Shown piece by piece: positions 16,264 through 24,876 of a stretch of DNA of 64,000 nt. The stretch comes from Alteromonas macleodii ATCC 27126 (GTDB lineage Bacteria > Pseudomonadota > Gammaproteobacteria > Enterobacterales > Alteromonadaceae): the NCBI RefSeq assembly GCF_000172635.2, contig NC_018632.1:620001-684000 (forward strand), written 5' to 3'. Under the pieces are notes generated by a model. It did no database searches, was not told the origin of the DNA, and saw only the letters and a program-made list of their open reading frames with translations. The translations under genes and the position numbers were made by a program. Every line of letters starts with the position of its first letter. The stretch's first letter is position 1.

Positions 16264-17862
16264 ATGCAGCATAAGAAAAAGACCTTGTATCTGTTTATCA
16301 TTGCGCAATGCAGTGTGATGGGATTTTTTCTTTTGATACTGGTTTTGTCGCTGCTGCGTTTAAATGACGTGCGAAAAGTACTTGACGATATCACCTCGTC
16401 TTCTATCCCCACTCTTAGCCAAGCTACTGAAATTACGCGAGAAGTTCAGCACTTAATTTCACTTACTGCGCGATTAACATCGTCTGAGAGCCAATCGTCT
16501 CGGCGTATCGTCAAAACCCAGTTGGATGAAACGATAGAGCGCCTGGATTCCTCCAATTTGAAGCTTGAGCAAGGAGACAAGTACTTAGCGACGCAGCTGA
16601 ATGTACTTACATTAGAAATAGAAGAACTAAACGCATTAGTGCGTCAGCGGATTGATGTCGAAAAAGAAGTGCGGGTGGAAAGGGAAGTACTATTTACTTA
16701 CTTGAACAATATTTTTGAAGACAATAAATCGCAGTATGTGGGTATTCAATCTTCTCAAACGCTGGTTCCTCTGATATTACAAATTGCCCAAATAAATCAG
16801 CAGTTCCAACTGCATGAGTTACGCAAGTTAGAGGACAATATTGAAGAAAGCATCGCTTCCTTGCGTGAGGCGACAACGCTCGACAAGCGCAGCAGCGAAC
16901 TGGTAAGTGCGCTAGAGGAGGGGGTATTAGGTAAATGGGGCATGATTGATAAACAAGCTAATGTCATGCGCATTCGTGGACGTTCAAGAGGGCGAGGCAG
17001 TTTTGTTGAGCACTTGGCTGAAGAAGTCGCGTCAAATATTGAGTTTAGAGCATCTTCAATCACAAAAGACACCTCTTTTTACGCATTATCTGCCAACCAA
17101 GCTGTGTCCAAACAAATAACCCTGTCATTGGCACTTTCATTAATTGTGATGATTATTTGTTGCGCCATCATCTTCTATATCTACAAACGTATTATTCTGC
17201 GTTTAATTGCTTTAACCAACTTGGTTGAAAAAAATAGTGAAGAAGTAGCAAGCTTCGAAGGCAGTGACGAGATATCTCGCCTGGCTAAAACCTTCGCACT
17301 GTATTTTGAGAGAGTAAAGAGCCAGGAAACCGAATTGATTCGTTTGTCACTTAGCGATCCGCTGACTAACATCCCAAACCGACGGGCATTTGAAATGGAA
17401 ATGGAAAAGGTAATAGCGATGTCAAAACGGTATGACTGGCCGTTGACGGTAGTTATCTTGGATGTCGATAGTTTCAAACTTTACAATGACAATTATGGTC
17501 ACCCTAAAGGGGATGAATGCCTGAAAGCCGTCGCTATTGGGCTTAATGAAGTCATTACCCGTAACACTGATTTTTGTGCTCGATACGGTGGTGAGGAGTT
17601 CGTAGCGATTTTGCCCAATACCGATGAGAAAGGCGCGAAGGTGAAAGCTGAAGAGATTCGAGATGCGATAGAATCATTAGGGATAGAGCACAGCAAGAGC
17701 ACAGTTTCACCCGTAATTACCGCAAGTTTGGGCGTTGCAACGGTCAATTTCGTTAATCACCACAACTGGACGTTAACTTCGATCCTTAATACCGCTGATA
17801 AAGCTTTGTACGACGCCAAAACGGGCGGCCGGAATCGCTGCGTGTTTTCATCGCTGCCATGA
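16264..17862 (+). CDS. Membrane-anchored diguanylate cyclase (GGDEF)
   Basis: 532-residue c-di-GMP synthase. A transmembrane helix (about 8-30), a long helical periplasmic region (about 31-280), a second transmembrane helix (about 282-305) and a HAMP-like linker precede the GGDEF domain, which starts at LSLSDPLTNIPNRRAFE. The active-site motif is GGEEF (about 442-446), and RNTD five residues before it is a product-inhibition I-site, so it is probably active and feedback controlled. The periplasmic part has no recognised ligand fold but could dock the 5'-nucleotidase-like protein encoded 4 bases upstream. Confidence 0.93.
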   Translation: MQHKKKTLYLFIIAQCSVMGFFLLILVLSLLRLNDVRKVLDDITSSSIPTLSQATEITREVQHLISLTARLTSSESQSSRRIVKTQLDETIERLDSSNLKLEQGDKYLATQLNVLTLEIEELNALVRQRIDVEKEVRVEREVLFTYLNNIFEDNKSQYVGIQSSQTLVPLILQIAQINQQFQLHELRKLEDNIEESIASLREATTLDKRSSELVSALEEGVLGKWGMIDKQANVMRIRGRSRGRGSFVEHLAEEVASNIEFRASSITKDTSFYALSANQAVSKQITLSLALSLIVMIICCAIIFYIYKRIILRLIALTNLVEKNSEEVASFEGSDEISRLAKTFALYFERVKSQETELIRLSLSDPLTNIPNRRAFEMEMEKVIAMSKRYDWPLTVVILDVDSFKLYNDNYGHPKGDECLKAVAIGLNEVITRNTDFCARYGGEEFVAILPNTDEKGAKVKAEEIRDAIESLGIEHSKSTVSPVITASLGVATVNFVNHHNWTLTSILNTADKALYDAKTGGRNRCVFSSLP

Positions 17863-18118
17863 GTATTTTTGTATAGTAAAAAGAGGCGGGTTTATGTCAA
17901 TCCCCAAACTGGGCTATCTCTAATCTTTATTGAACAAAAAAACTTCAGTTTTATTTGTGTGAAACATCAATAAACTTCATTTCCTCTGCTATCTTTAATC
18001 AAAACCAACAAAAACTAGCTTATCGTTTCAGACAACTAACCGTATTTCAGTGTGATACGCCAGTGCCTATTTTGTCAGGGTGGCTTCGTTATGAGCTAAG
18101 TCGGCTGATAAATAATGC

Positions 18119-19462
18119 GTGAAACGAAGTTCATTAGGAGCGCGGGATGTTTTCAAAAATAAAGAGTTGATAGCCGAAAACCAACGTTTGGAAAAGGAAC
18201 TGGCGGCATATCAAACGGTTAAGGAAGAGCTTCGTGAAGAAATGTTGTACATTGAGTTGAATGCAGATGGACGTATACGTGCAATTAATGATCTATGTAC
18301 TCAAGCAACAGGATTTAAGATTTCAGAGCTAGAAGGGAAGTCCCTTGAAAGCCTAATGGACCCGAAATCGCTTAAGAAATCGGACGTTCAAGATATGCTA
18401 GGCGCTGTTAAAAATCATCGTCATTGGCATGGCGCAGTTAGCTTCAATAATGCAAAAGGCCATGAGATTTGGGTAAGAGGAATCATACAGCCCATAGATG
18501 ACGCCTATGGAAATGTGAAGTGTATTTCTTTCTATATGGCAGAGCAAACGCGCAATATTTCTTACAGTAATGAGCTTAGAGATATGATTGCCGCGCTTCA
18601 TCGCTCTTCTGCTGTTATTGAGTTCAACCTTGATGGCACCATCATAAAAGCCAACGAAAACTTTTTGAAAGGCACGGGCTACAAGCTGGAGCAAATAGTT
18701 GGAAAGCATCATAGGATCTTTTGCACAGAGCAAGAGGCGAACTCGGAAGAATACAAACAGTTTTGGCGTGGGCTAGCGCAAGGACAGTTAGAATCTGGAC
18801 GCTACAAACGCATTGATAGCCGAGGGAATGAAGTGTGGCTAGAAGCGTCATATAACCCCATCAGAAACGAAGATGGTCAGCTTTATAAAGTAGTGAAATT
18901 TGCAACGGTAATTACAGAGCAAATGAAGCGGGAGTTCGCCATTTCTGAAGCCGCCAACGTTGCATTCAATATTTCGCAAGAAACTGGAGAGCAAGCACGT
19001 AAGGGAAACCAAGTGCTCGATTCTACGGTTAAGGCGATGAACGAATTAACGAAACAGATGGGTAATGCGAGTGAAGGTATTAAGGACCTTGATGAGCAAT
19101 CCCAAAAAGTTGCGGACTTGGTTAAAAGTATTAGCGGAATTGCCGACCAAACTAATTTATTGGCGCTTAACGCTGCTATTGAAGCTGCACGTGCAGGCGA
19201 TCAAGGGCGTGGTTTCGCGGTAGTAGCCGATGAAGTCAGGCAGCTAGCGTCGCGAACCAGTAGCGCAACTGAAGAAATCGTAAACGTTGTCGTAGAAAAC
19301 AGAAAGTTAACAGAAAATGCAGTTCAGTTAATTGAAGCGGGTCAGGAAAAAGCGCGCGAAGCCTTAGAGTATTCAACGCAGTCAGGCAAAGCAATGAGCG
19401 AAATCCAAAGCGGTGCCAATGAAGTGGTAAACGCTATCGGGCAATTTACTAAACGCCTCTAG
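18119..19462 (+). CDS. PAS-domain soluble chemoreceptor (start region probably frameshifted)
   Basis: Methyl-accepting chemotaxis protein of about 447 residues without transmembrane helices. An N-terminal coiled segment ([17 protein letters not shown]) is followed by two PAS domains (about 35-145 and 155-270) and a signalling domain whose tip is [20 protein letters not shown]. Such cytoplasmic PAS receptors sense redox or small ligands. The only upstream in-frame start is GTG 18119, which has no Shine-Dalgarno sequence. A perfect AGGAG (18136-18140) precedes ATG 18147, but that ATG is out of frame; one more A in the run 18155-18159 would give [13 protein letters not shown]. The real start is therefore probably 18147 with a one-base deletion. 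Confidence 0.8.
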   Translation: MKRSSLGARDVFKNKELIAENQRLEKELAAYQTVKEELREEMLYIELNADGRIRAINDLCTQATGFKISELEGKSLESLMDPKSLKKSDVQDMLGAVKNHRHWHGAVSFNNAKGHEIWVRGIIQPIDDAYGNVKCISFYMAEQTRNISYSNELRDMIAALHRSSAVIEFNLDGTIIKANENFLKGTGYKLEQIVGKHHRIFCTEQEANSEEYKQFWRGLAQGQLESGRYKRIDSRGNEVWLEASYNPIRNEDGQLYKVVKFATVITEQMKREFAISEAANVAFNISQETGEQARKGNQVLDSTVKAMNELTKQMGNASEGIKDLDEQSQKVADLVKSISGIADQTNLLALNAAIEAARAGDQGRGFAVVADEVRQLASRTSSATEEIVNVVVENRKLTENAVQLIEAGQEKAREALEYSTQSGKAMSEIQSGANEVVNAIGQFTKRL

Positions 19463-19507
19463 AAAATTAGCGACACAATCAGACAGCTTTAGTCATTGGC
19501 CATATTT

Positions 19508-19547
19508 GTTCAACCTTGGTATCTGCTTTCGCGCACCAAGGTTGAAC
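19508..19547 (+). terminator. Hairpin after the chemoreceptor gene
   Basis: GTTCAACCTTGGT (19508-19520) pairs perfectly with ACCAAGGTTGAAC (19535-19547). No T-run follows; a run of seven C (19549-19555) does. It may end the chemoreceptor transcript or protect its 3' end. Confidence 0.5.
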
Positions 19548-19574
19548 ACCCCCCCTGTTTTGGTGCACCAAAAC
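19533..19574. promoter_or_regulatory. 18-bp palindrome and NtrC-like half-sites upstream of nrtA
   Basis: GTTTTGGTGCACCAAAAC (19557-19574) is a perfect palindrome containing TGGTGCA and TGCACCA. A further GCACCAA lies at 19533-19539. The centre of the palindrome is about 78 bp upstream of the -24 element, nearly the same distance as the half-sites in front of nirB. NtrC is the obvious candidate protein; the arrangement of halves is not the classical one. Confidence 0.5.
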
Positions 19575-19641
19575 GAATTCATTCTCACTTTTCTCTTACC
19601 TCAATAGTGTAAATGTTCATAAATTTTAATGGCTTACATTT

Positions 19642-19658
19642 CTGGCACGATGGGTGCT
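19642..19658 (+). promoter_or_regulatory. Sigma-54 promoter of nrtA
   Basis: CTGGCACGATGGGTGCT fits the -24/-12 consensus YTGGCACG-N4-TTGCW at 16 of the defining positions, with GG at 19644-19645 and GC at 19656-19657 and exactly 10 bases between. Transcription would start near 19669. Confidence 0.7.
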
Positions 19659-19929
19659 AATTAATCCGTGCAACAACAACGTTGCTGTACAAAGCAACGG
19701 GTGCAAACACAAATGCGATGGCAGAGTGGAGTGCACAACACTTACCATAGGGTAAACAAATAGGATTCAGCGGAGAACGGTAAGGAAGCATCATCATCTC
19801 CGGCATTTATGGCAAGTGCATAATAATAAAAAATAAAGATGGTTTTATAAGCTAAAGCTTTTAATAAACCTCCCTTAAAGATGAGGTGTGTGAGCGGGAA
19901 TTCCTGACTTACCATTAACAACTTGATGC

Positions 19930-19970
19930 GTTTGTAAGAACTCCGATATTACAAACACGGCAACGAAGCC
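19930..19970 (+). promoter_or_regulatory. nrtA leader: ANTAR-type tandem hairpins
   Basis: GTTTGTAA (19930-19937) pairs with TTACAAAC (19949-19956); its loop contains ACTCCG, as does the first nirB leader hairpin. Two bases later GGC-AACGAA-GCC (19959-19970) repeats the nirB hexaloop exactly, with A1 and G4. Its 3' arm is shared with the terminator stem that follows, so binding of an ANTAR protein would free transcription. Confidence 0.78.
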
Positions 19971-20016
19971 CACCATGCTCGACGGTTAAACGTCGTACGC
20001 TGGTGGGTTTTTTTTT
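19966..20016 (+). terminator. Intrinsic terminator in the nrtA leader
   Basis: CCCACCA (19969-19975) pairs with TGGTGGG (20001-20007), with an inner CGACG/CGTCG stem; nine T residues follow (20008-20016). It ends 17 bases before the nrtA start, so readthrough is required for expression. Confidence 0.88.
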
Positions 20017-20033
20017 GGCTACGAGGAACACGT

Positions 20034-21443
20034 ATGACTGGGTTAAAGACAACATCACTGCTAAAACGCTTTCGAACGGCGAGTGCTGGAGTATGTGCAG
20101 CACTTGCCGTCTCTGTAGCAAGTTTTTCTGCGAGTGTGGCAGCACAAGCGCCAGCGGTAGGCTGGCCTGAGAAGGAAGAACTTAAGTTTGGTTTTATCAA
20201 GCTCACTGATATGGCACCGCTTGCTGTGGCGTACGAAAAAGGCTTTTTTGAAGATGAGGGCCTCTACGTTACATTGGAAGCGCAAGCTAACTGGAAAGTG
20301 CTGCTTGATCGCGTAATCGACGGCCAATTAGATGGCGCTCATATGCTGGCTGGCCAGCCCCTTGGTGCAACCATTGGCTTCGGCACGGAATCGCATGTGG
20401 TAACAGCGTTCAGTATGGACCTCAATGGTAATGGAATTACCGTTTCTAATGAAATTTGGGACAAAATGAAGGCCCATATTCCACAGGAAAATGGCAAGCC
20501 AGTTCATCCTATTAAAGCTGATTATTTAAAGCCAGTGGTTGATGAATACCGCAACGCTGGAAAGCCGTTCAACATGGGAATGGTATTTCCAGTATCTACA
20601 CACAACTACGAGTTACGCTATTGGCTTGCGGCAGGTGGAATTCACCCTGGATATTATGCGCCGCATAAAGGCGATACCGCGGGCCAAATAGACGCTCAGG
20701 CACTGTTGTCAGTCACCCCCCCACCGCAAATGCCAGCGACGATGGAAGCCGGCACCATCTATGGCTACTGCGTAGGCGAGCCATGGAATCAACAGGCTGT
20801 GTTTAAAGGTATTGGTGTACCTGTGATCACCGACTACGAAATTTGGAAAAATAACCCTGAAAAAGTGTTCGGCGTAAGCCAAGGCTGGGCTGACAAATAC
20901 CCAAATACGCACATTCGCGTGGTTAAAGCCCTAATTCGAGCGGCAATGTGGCTGGATGAAAACGACAATGCTAACCGTCCTGAAGCGGTAAAGATTCTTG
21001 CTAAAAGTAACTACGTAGGTGCAGATGAAGACGTACTGGCTAACAGCATGACAGGCACTTTCGAATACGAGAAAGGTGACAAGCGCGACGTGCCTGATTT
21101 TAATGTGTTCTTCCGCTACAACGCCACTTACCCATACTACAGTGATGCTATTTGGTACCTCACACAAATGCGCCGCTGGGGTCAAATTTCAGAGGCTAAG
21201 TCTGACGATTGGTATAAAGAGACAGCCAAAAAAGTTTATAAACCAGAGGTCTATGCTCAGGCTGCTAAAGCGTTGATTGCCGAAGGTAAAGCTAAGGCGT
21301 CTGACTTTCCAGAGTTTGGGACGGAAACGGGCTACAAGCCGCCTCAGAGCGAATTCATTGATGGCGTGACGTTTGACGGAAGCAAGCCTAACGCTTACTT
21401 GGAGCAATTCAAGATTGGTCTGAAGGGCGACACTGTACTGTAA
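20034..21443 (+). CDS. nrtA: Nitrate ABC transporter substrate-binding protein
   Basis: 469-residue periplasmic binding protein of the NrtA/NasF/CmpA family. A Sec signal peptide ends near AAQAPA (about residue 40). The conserved family start [21 protein letters not shown] and the binding region [20 protein letters not shown] are present. The related CmpA binds bicarbonate; nitrate is favoured here by the ANTAR leader and the nearby nir/nas genes. The ATG at 20034 follows CGAGGAACACGT. The permease gene starts 88 bases downstream, and the three ABC genes plus a porin form one unit. Confidence 0.93.
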   Translation: MTGLKTTSLLKRFRTASAGVCAALAVSVASFSASVAAQAPAVGWPEKEELKFGFIKLTDMAPLAVAYEKGFFEDEGLYVTLEAQANWKVLLDRVIDGQLDGAHMLAGQPLGATIGFGTESHVVTAFSMDLNGNGITVSNEIWDKMKAHIPQENGKPVHPIKADYLKPVVDEYRNAGKPFNMGMVFPVSTHNYELRYWLAAGGIHPGYYAPHKGDTAGQIDAQALLSVTPPPQMPATMEAGTIYGYCVGEPWNQQAVFKGIGVPVITDYEIWKNNPEKVFGVSQGWADKYPNTHIRVVKALIRAAMWLDENDNANRPEAVKILAKSNYVGADEDVLANSMTGTFEYEKGDKRDVPDFNVFFRYNATYPYYSDAIWYLTQMRRWGQISEAKSDDWYKETAKKVYKPEVYAQAAKALIAEGKAKASDFPEFGTETGYKPPQSEFIDGVTFDGSKPNAYLEQFKIGLKGDTVL

Positions 21444-21531
21444 GTGTCTGATTTAATGGCCCTGCTTTCATTTCTAACTAGGGCGGGGCATAAACAGCGC
21501 AAAAGCGCACATCAAGTGTCAGGAGCAAGCA

Positions 21532-22527
21532 ATGAGCAAGATGACAACCATTCTTCGCCTTCCATCGTCGCCGTCAAACGCCAACTCTTTGTTGAGCCGT
21601 TTATATCAATCCACGCCTGCGTTGCTGCTGCCTGTTATTGGCTTGCTGATGTTTTTGGCCATTTGGAATGGTGTAGCAAAAAGTATCGACACGTCGCTGG
21701 GGCAGTTCCCAGGGCCTGCACAAGTTTTTGAGCAAGCCGGTGCGTTAATTGACGAACATATTGCACAGCGTGAAAAAGCGGACGCTTTCTATCAACGTCA
21801 AGAAGCAAGAAATGCAGCGCGTGTAGCGCAGGACCCTACTTATCAGCCAAAAATTAGAGAATTCACCGGTGCGCCAACCTTCTTTGATCAGATATGGACA
21901 AGCCTTTACACCGTTATGGTTGGATTCTTAATTGCATCAGTCGTGGCGGTTCCCGTGGGTATACTATGTGGTCTAAGTAAATCTGCTTACACCGCAATAA
22001 ATCCACTTATCCAGTTATTTAAGCCAGTGTCTCCATTGGCATGGCTGCCGCTCGTGACTATGGTGGTAAGTGCCCTCTATGTCAGCGATGATCCGGCCTT
22101 TTCTAAATCATTCGTGACCTCTGCCTTTACGGTTTCGCTTTGTTGTTTATGGCCAACCCTCATTAACACCGCAGTAGGCGTATCAAATATTGATAAGGAC
22201 CTAATCAACGTAAGTAAGGTATTGCGCCTTACGCCGTTTGCTCATCTCACCAAAATAGTACTTCCATCTTCTATCCCCATGATTTTTACAGGACTTAGAT
22301 TGTCGCTTGGTATTGGCTGGATGGTACTGATTGCGGCAGAAATGCTTGCCCAAAACCCGGGCCTAGGAAAGTTTGTGTGGGATGAATTCCAAAACGGAAG
22401 TTCAGAGTCGCTAGCGAGAATCATGGTCGCAGTGCTCACCATTGGCGCTATTGGCTTTGTACTAGACCGCCTAATGTTATCGATTCAGCGCGCTGTAAGC
22501 TGGGACAAGTCGAGCGTACTACGCTAA
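21532..22527 (+). CDS. nrtB: Nitrate ABC transporter permease
   Basis: 331-residue inner-membrane permease of the NrtB/TauC class. Several helices are visible from residue 30 on, and the cytoplasmic EAA-type loop that contacts the ATPase includes PSSIPMIFTGLRLSLGIGWM. The region between helices 1 and 2 (about 60-115) is an unusually long charged loop (QREKADAFYQRQEARNAAR), probably periplasmic. CAGGAGCAAGC precedes ATG 21532. It works with NrtA and NrtD. Confidence 0.93.
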   Translation: MSKMTTILRLPSSPSNANSLLSRLYQSTPALLLPVIGLLMFLAIWNGVAKSIDTSLGQFPGPAQVFEQAGALIDEHIAQREKADAFYQRQEARNAARVAQDPTYQPKIREFTGAPTFFDQIWTSLYTVMVGFLIASVVAVPVGILCGLSKSAYTAINPLIQLFKPVSPLAWLPLVTMVVSALYVSDDPAFSKSFVTSAFTVSLCCLWPTLINTAVGVSNIDKDLINVSKVLRLTPFAHLTKIVLPSSIPMIFTGLRLSLGIGWMVLIAAEMLAQNPGLGKFVWDEFQNGSSESLARIMVAVLTIGAIGFVLDRLMLSIQRAVSWDKSSVLR

Positions 22528-22543
22528 TTTTGAGGAGAATTTT

Positions 22544-23446
22544 ATGCACACTAAACACTTAGAGTTAGAGCAGGTGGGTATCGACTTCCCCACACCGAAG
22601 GGGCCATTTACTGCGCTTCAAGATGTAAATCTTAAAATCAGCAAAGGTGAATTTGTGTCGTTAATTGGCCATTCGGGCTGCGGTAAATCAACGGTGCTGA
22701 ATATCGTCGCAGGTTTGCACCAAGCTACTACCGGCGGCGTAATTTTAGATGGCGCAGAAGTGAAGCAGCCTGGACCTGAACGCGCAGTAGTCTTTCAAAA
22801 CCATTCTTTATTACCTTGGCTTACGGTATACAAGAATGTTGAGCTGGCCGTAAAATCGACCATGCGAGGCAAGAGTAAAAACGAGATGCGTGACTGGATC
22901 ATGCACAACCTAGAGCTTGTGCACATGACCCACGCTCTCGACAAACTGCCTAGTGAAATTTCAGGTGGTATGAAGCAGCGAGTGGGCATTGCACGAGCGT
23001 TGGCAATGGAGCCAAAAGTGCTGCTAATGGATGAACCGTTCGGTGCGCTAGACGCCCTAACTCGCGCTCATCTTCAAGACTCGCTAATGGAAATTCATGC
23101 TGATTTGGGTAACACGGTTATCATGATTACTCATGATGTGGATGAAGCGGTATTGCTATCAGACCGTATTGTTATGATGAATAACGGCCCGGCAGCCACC
23201 ATTGGCGAAATTCTAGATATTGAGTTGCCGCGTCCGCGAGATAGATTAGCACTTGCAGATAACAAGCAGTACAACCACTACAGACATGAAGTCTTAACTT
23301 TCCTTTACGACAAACAAAAGAAGGTTGAAACCGTTTCGTCACGCGCCAACCAAGCGCTTACAACTAACAAACATTCACAACAGCTAGCAAAACCCAGCGG
23401 GGTGTCATCTGAAAAAAAAGACGCTAAGAAGTCAGATGCCGCCTAG
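22544..23446 (+). CDS. nrtD: Nitrate ABC transporter ATP-binding protein
   Basis: 300-residue ATPase with Walker A GHSGCGKST, Q-loop VVFQNHSLLPWLTVYKN, signature SGGMKQR and Walker B VLLMDEPFGALDALTR, all intact. It lacks the NrtA-like C-terminal domain of cyanobacterial NrtC, so it corresponds to NrtD (or Klebsiella NasD). The last 40 residues are a Lys/Ser-rich tail (SEKKDAKKSDAA) with no counterpart recognised. TGAGGAGAATTTT precedes the ATG, 16 bases after nrtB. Confidence 0.92.
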   Translation: MHTKHLELEQVGIDFPTPKGPFTALQDVNLKISKGEFVSLIGHSGCGKSTVLNIVAGLHQATTGGVILDGAEVKQPGPERAVVFQNHSLLPWLTVYKNVELAVKSTMRGKSKNEMRDWIMHNLELVHMTHALDKLPSEISGGMKQRVGIARALAMEPKVLLMDEPFGALDALTRAHLQDSLMEIHADLGNTVIMITHDVDEAVLLSDRIVMMNNGPAATIGEILDIELPRPRDRLALADNKQYNHYRHEVLTFLYDKQKKVETVSSRANQALTTNKHSQQLAKPSGVSSEKKDAKKSDAA

Positions 23447-23466
23447 CTTTATCGGCACCTGACTAG

Positions 23467-23485
23467 GGCGGAAGCCTTTTCCGCC
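23467..23485 (+). terminator. Intercistronic hairpin after nrtD
   Basis: GGCGGAA (23467-23473) pairs with TTCCGCC (23479-23485). It has no T-run, so it may attenuate or protect rather than end the transcript before the porin gene. Confidence 0.45.
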
Positions 23486-23575
23486 AACTAACCAAAACCA
23501 TCACTTTTAACCAGCATTCTACTGCTGGCTGGGTAAGTGTTGACTAATAAAAATCGATACCGATAGGGAATACAC

Positions 23576-24796
23576 ATGAACACGTTAAAAAACTTTGGCA
23601 TTAAGATGCTAACAGCATCTGTTTTGACAGTATTGGGTGGAAGCGTAATGGCCGCTGACATTCACAGCGCATTAAGCGATTCAAAGGCATGGGCGGATCT
23701 GAATTTACGCTACGAAGCTGTTGATCAAGACAATGCGTTAGAAGACGCAAGTGCACTGACTTTGCGTACGCGTCTAGGGTTTAGTTCGGGTAGCGTTAAT
23801 GGTTTCTCATTTACCGCTGAAGTTGAAGACAGTCGTATTGTACTTGGGCAAGATGAGTTCACTGTGGGGCCTACTGGCTTTAACGTAGGTGAGTATTCGG
23901 TCATTGCCGACCCTGAAACTACCGAAGTTGATCAAGCTTTTATTCAGTATAAGGCAGATAACTTTACCGCCAGAGTAGGGCGACAAGTAATTACGTTGGA
24001 TGACCATCGATTTGTTGGCCACGTTGGCTGGCGACAAGACCGCCAGACCTTTGATGCCGTAAGCGCTAAATATGCGGCAACAGACAATCTAGAACTATTC
24101 TATAGCTATCTTTACAAACGCAACCGCATTTTTGCTGAGGCGGCAGATTTAGATTCTAAAGATCATATTCTTCATGCTACTTATACATCTAAAATTGGCA
24201 AGTTTGTGGCCTACGCTTACCTTTTAGAAGTGGACAACGACACGGATAACGCGTTGGACACGTATGGCGTGAGCTACGATGGAAAGATGAAAGGTGAGAG
24301 CGTGAGTTGGGCTTACGGTGGTGAGTTTGCCACGCAATCAAGCGAAGCTGGCGCGGGCGAAACGGCCACCGACTTTGACGCCTCTTATTTAAATGCGTAT
24401 GTCGCAGCCACGTTTTCTGGCGTGACGGCTAAGGTCGATTACGAAATACTAGGTTCTGACGATGGGTTGTACGGGTTTGCAACGCCGCTAGCTACGCTGC
24501 ACAAATTCAACGGTTGGACTGATCAGTTCTTGGGCACGCCAGCACAGGGCTTAAAAGATCTTAAGTTATCTCTATCAGGTGGGCTAGCCGGTGGTAAATG
24601 GCTTTTGGCTTACCACGATTTCAGCGCTGACGACAGCAGTAACGGTGCTGACGACTTAGGCAGCGAAATTAATGTACAGTATACGAAGAAGTTTGCAGGT
24701 AAGTACAATTTTGGCATTAAGTACGGTACTTACGATGCGGGAGATATAAAGGTGGATACCAATCGCTTCTGGATGTGGATTGGTACACGCTTCTAA
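23576..24796 (+). CDS. Outer-membrane porin linked to nitrate uptake
   Basis: 406-residue beta-barrel protein. A signal peptide ends at VMA-ADIHSA (about residue 25), alternating amphipathic strands follow, and the chain ends in FWMWIGTRF with a C-terminal Phe, as required for outer-membrane insertion. The strand pattern (LNLRYEAVDQD; ARVGRQVITLDDHRFVGHVGW) resembles the alginate-export/OprD-like channel families, but the gene's place behind nrtABD suggests passage of nitrate or nitrite across the outer membrane. That function is inferred from context. A terminator follows at 24842. Confidence 0.82.
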   Translation: MNTLKNFGIKMLTASVLTVLGGSVMAADIHSALSDSKAWADLNLRYEAVDQDNALEDASALTLRTRLGFSSGSVNGFSFTAEVEDSRIVLGQDEFTVGPTGFNVGEYSVIADPETTEVDQAFIQYKADNFTARVGRQVITLDDHRFVGHVGWRQDRQTFDAVSAKYAATDNLELFYSYLYKRNRIFAEAADLDSKDHILHATYTSKIGKFVAYAYLLEVDNDTDNALDTYGVSYDGKMKGESVSWAYGGEFATQSSEAGAGETATDFDASYLNAYVAATFSGVTAKVDYEILGSDDGLYGFATPLATLHKFNGWTDQFLGTPAQGLKDLKLSLSGGLAGGKWLLAYHDFSADDSSNGADDLGSEINVQYTKKFAGKYNFGIKYGTYDAGDIKVDTNRFWMWIGTRF

Positions 24797-24841
24797 TTGC
24801 AATACACTATTACAACGTTATGTTGTAATTAATACTACAGG

Positions 24842-24876
24842 TCTGGCTGAGTCGTTACTGACTTAGCCAGCCTTTT
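24842..24876 (+). terminator. Terminator of the nrt operon
   Basis: CTGGCTGAGTC (24843-24853) pairs with GACTTAGCCAG (24860-24870) with one G-T pair, followed by CCTTTTT. The hairpin overlaps the end of the convergent HD-domain gene. Confidence 0.75.

Larger units (their letters stand above)
19463..20033. other. Regulatory region upstream of nrtA
   Basis: 571 bases without a gene. In order it holds a 13-bp hairpin, an 18-bp palindrome with NtrC-like half-sites, a sigma-54-type promoter, and an ANTAR leader with terminator (all listed separately). The leader is predicted to be about 360 bases long if transcription starts near 19669, longer than the nirB leader. Confidence 0.7.

Noticed and set aside
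19508..19547. ANTAR target hairpin
   Set aside because: The loop is long (14 bases) and it lies upstream of the predicted promoter, so it would not be in the nrtA transcript.
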